NCBI RefSeq assembly: GCF_042653765.1
Contig: NZ_JBHSEZ010000001.1
Span: forward strand, 310,001 to 374,000
DNA: 64,000 nt
Reading direction: 5' to 3'
Origin: Castellaniella denitrificans
GTDB lineage: Bacteria > Pseudomonadota > Gammaproteobacteria > Burkholderiales > Burkholderiaceae_B
Shown piece by piece: positions 62,903 to 64,000 of the stretch (position 1 is the stretch's first letter; the number at the start of each line of letters is the position of its first letter). The position numbers were made by a program, and so were the translations under genes. Below the pieces are notes generated by a model. That model made no database searches and had not been told where the DNA came from. It was given only the letters and a program-made list of their open reading frames with translations.

Positions 62903-64000
62903 GAGCGCCCCCAGGGCCGGGCGATGCCCAGCCCTCTCCCCGCGGGAGTCGAGGAAACCGGGGACGGCCCGGCGGTTCCTTGAGCGGCGTCCGCCGCCAG
63001 GGACAATGTCATGATCCAGGCGTCCTCGCGGCCCTGGAACGCCGGGTAATAGCCCCGCCGCAACCCGACCTGGGCGAAGCCGTACCGGTGATAGAAGGCG
63101 ATGGCGCGCTCGTTGCTGGGGCGGACTTCGAGCGTCAGGGCCGGCAGGCCGGCCTGCCGGCAGTGGTCGACGCAACGGCGCAGCAGCCGCGCGCCCACGC
63201 CCTGGCGCTGGGCGTCCGGGCGCACCCCGATGACCAGCAGATGCGCCATGTCCGGCGCGTCCATCACCAGGGCGAAGCCGAGCATCGCCCCCATGCGGCG
63301 CACCACCCAGCCGCGATAGCCGGCGGCCAGGCCGTCGGCGAAATTCTTGCGGGTCCAGGGAAAGGACTGCACCCGGCCCTCGATGGCGGCGACCTCGTCG
63401 ACGTCGGCGGCCGTCATGTCGTGCAGGGTCAGGGTCGCCGCGTCGACCTGGGGATTGCCGCCCAGCCCGCCGGCGCGCTCGACCGTGGTGTAGGCGACCT
63501 TGTCGCGCACGTAGGCGGGCGACGCCAGGGCGGCGTCCACCGCCCGCCCTTGCCGCCAGGCCTGTTCCGCCAGGCGGGCGATGGTGCCGGCCTGGGCGCG
63601 GGCGCCGTCCGGCGCCGCGGGCGCGAGGCGCGCGCCCAGGGCCTCGAGTTCGCGGTCCAGGCCGGGAAAGACGCCGAGCGCGTCGCCATGCGCCGTCCAG
63701 CCGCCCCCCGCCCGCATGTCCCAGCCGGCCGATTCGCGGGCCGCCCAGTCCGCCACGTCGGCGCGGGCCAGCAGGGCCGGCGCCTGCAGCGTGGCCCAGT
63801 CCGCGCCGCCCGCCCGGTAGGCGGCGGCATAGACCTCGTTCATGCGCGCGTCCTGCAGCACCACATGGACCCCGGCCGGATCGTCGCCGGCCCCCTGCAG
63901 CGCCACGGCGCACAGGGAATCCACCGGCAGCACGGGGATGTCCAGCGCCACGGCCAGCCCCTGGGCGACCCCGCAGGCCACGCGCAGCCCCGTGAACCCG
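62899..64000 (-). CDS. TsaB-RimI fusion protein, N-terminus outside window
   Basis: One open frame joins two normally separate proteins. The first part (about 63436-64000, N-terminus missing) is TsaB, the TsaD-activating subunit for tRNA t6A synthesis: GFTGLRVACGVAQGLAVALD at the edge, then QDARMNEVYAAAY. A linker GGLGGNPQVDAA is followed by RimI (about 62899-63435), the GNAT acetyltransferase for ribosomal protein S18: SFPWTRKNFADGL, VIGVRPDAQRQGVGARLLRR and TLEVRPSNERAIAFYHRYGF. No stop or start separates them. In relatives tsaB and rimI are usually adjacent genes. Confidence 0.92.
   Translation of the reverse strand, partial: GFTGLRVACGVAQGLAVALDIPVLPVDSLCAVALQGAGDDPAGVHVVLQDARMNEVYAAAYRAGGADWATLQAPALLARADVADWAARESAGWDMRAGGGWTAHGDALGVFPGLDRELEALGARLAPAAPDGARAQAGTIARLAEQAWRQGRAVDAALASPAYVRDKVAYTTVERAGGLGGNPQVDAATLTLHDMTAADVDEVAAIEGRVQSFPWTRKNFADGLAAGYRGWVVRRMGAMLGFALVMDAPDMAHLLVIGVRPDAQRQGVGARLLRRCVDHCRQAGLPALTLEVRPSNERAIAFYHRYGFAQVGLRRGYYPAFQGREDAWIMTLSLAADAAQGTAGPSPVSSTPAGRGLGIARPWGRS

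Overview
The window is a high-GC, gene-dense stretch of bacterial chromosome, almost all of it core housekeeping genes. Gene content and order point to a betaproteobacterium of the order Burkholderiales, most likely family Alcaligenaceae (Bordetella/Achromobacter relatives). The blocks behind this are yceD-rpmF-plsX-fabHDG-acpP-fabF-rpoE-rseA-rseB-mucD, lepA-lepB-rnc-era-recO, trpB-trpA-accD, msrB-yciB-bolA-ppiC, smc-zipA-ligA, an rnfB-nth pair and an intracellular PHB depolymerase. The family assignment is inferred from gene order and protein features, not from a search. I see no prophage, insertion sequence, CRISPR array, rRNA or tRNA.

Layout. 1-2087: a truncated solute-binding protein gene divergent from a LysR regulator. 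2095-6103: lptF divergent from pepA-holC, then a Bax-inhibitor-1 family gene. 6145-22188: a 16 kb run on the minus strand. Read in transcription order it starts at a promoter near 22240 and goes through yceD, rpmF, fatty-acid synthesis (plsX, fabH, fabD, fabG, acpP, fabF), the sigma-E module (rpoE, rseA, rseB, mucD), a terminator, then lepA, lepB, rnc, era, recO and rarD. 22335-27158: maf and a RsmI-like methyltransferase (plus), then msrQ-msrP, a phosphoglycolate-phosphatase-like gene and rluC (minus). 27159-30718: the rne promoter, a long structured leader, rne and its terminator. 30800-38204: an MFS exporter, accD-trpA-trpB, relA, and a flavodoxin-like gene interrupted by 148 N. 38313-41355: fdxA, phaZ, rnfB and nth. 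41529-51248: two convergent branched-chain amino-acid-type ABC transporter operons separated by a bidirectional terminator; the second contains a permease-ATPase fusion. 51482-53576: msrB, yciB, bolA and ppiC. 53654-60421: ligA, zipA and smc (minus). 60603-64000: lplT (plus), then a family-4-type uracil-DNA glycosylase and a TsaB-RimI fusion that runs off the right edge (minus).

How the genes work together. The minus-strand block links the supply of acyl-ACP for membrane lipid (plsX, fab genes) to envelope-stress sensing (RpoE-RseA-RseB-MucD) and protein export (LepB). Three solute-binding proteins (left edge, 43.1 kb, 51.2 kb) and two nearly complete Liv systems indicate strong uptake of amino-acid-like substrates. 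MsrPQ and MsrB repair oxidised methionine in the periplasm and cytoplasm.

No wholly new system is evident. The best leads are: an interspersed structured repeat with compensatory stem changes (17013-17102 and 23631-23722); the long folded rne leader; hairpins placed between the binding-protein and permease genes in both liv operons; LivM-LivG and TsaB-RimI fusions; a RecO lacking an internal segment; a LivF with Arg in place of the Walker A Lys; and palindromic or repeated operator-like sites upstream of phaZ and the LysR gene.
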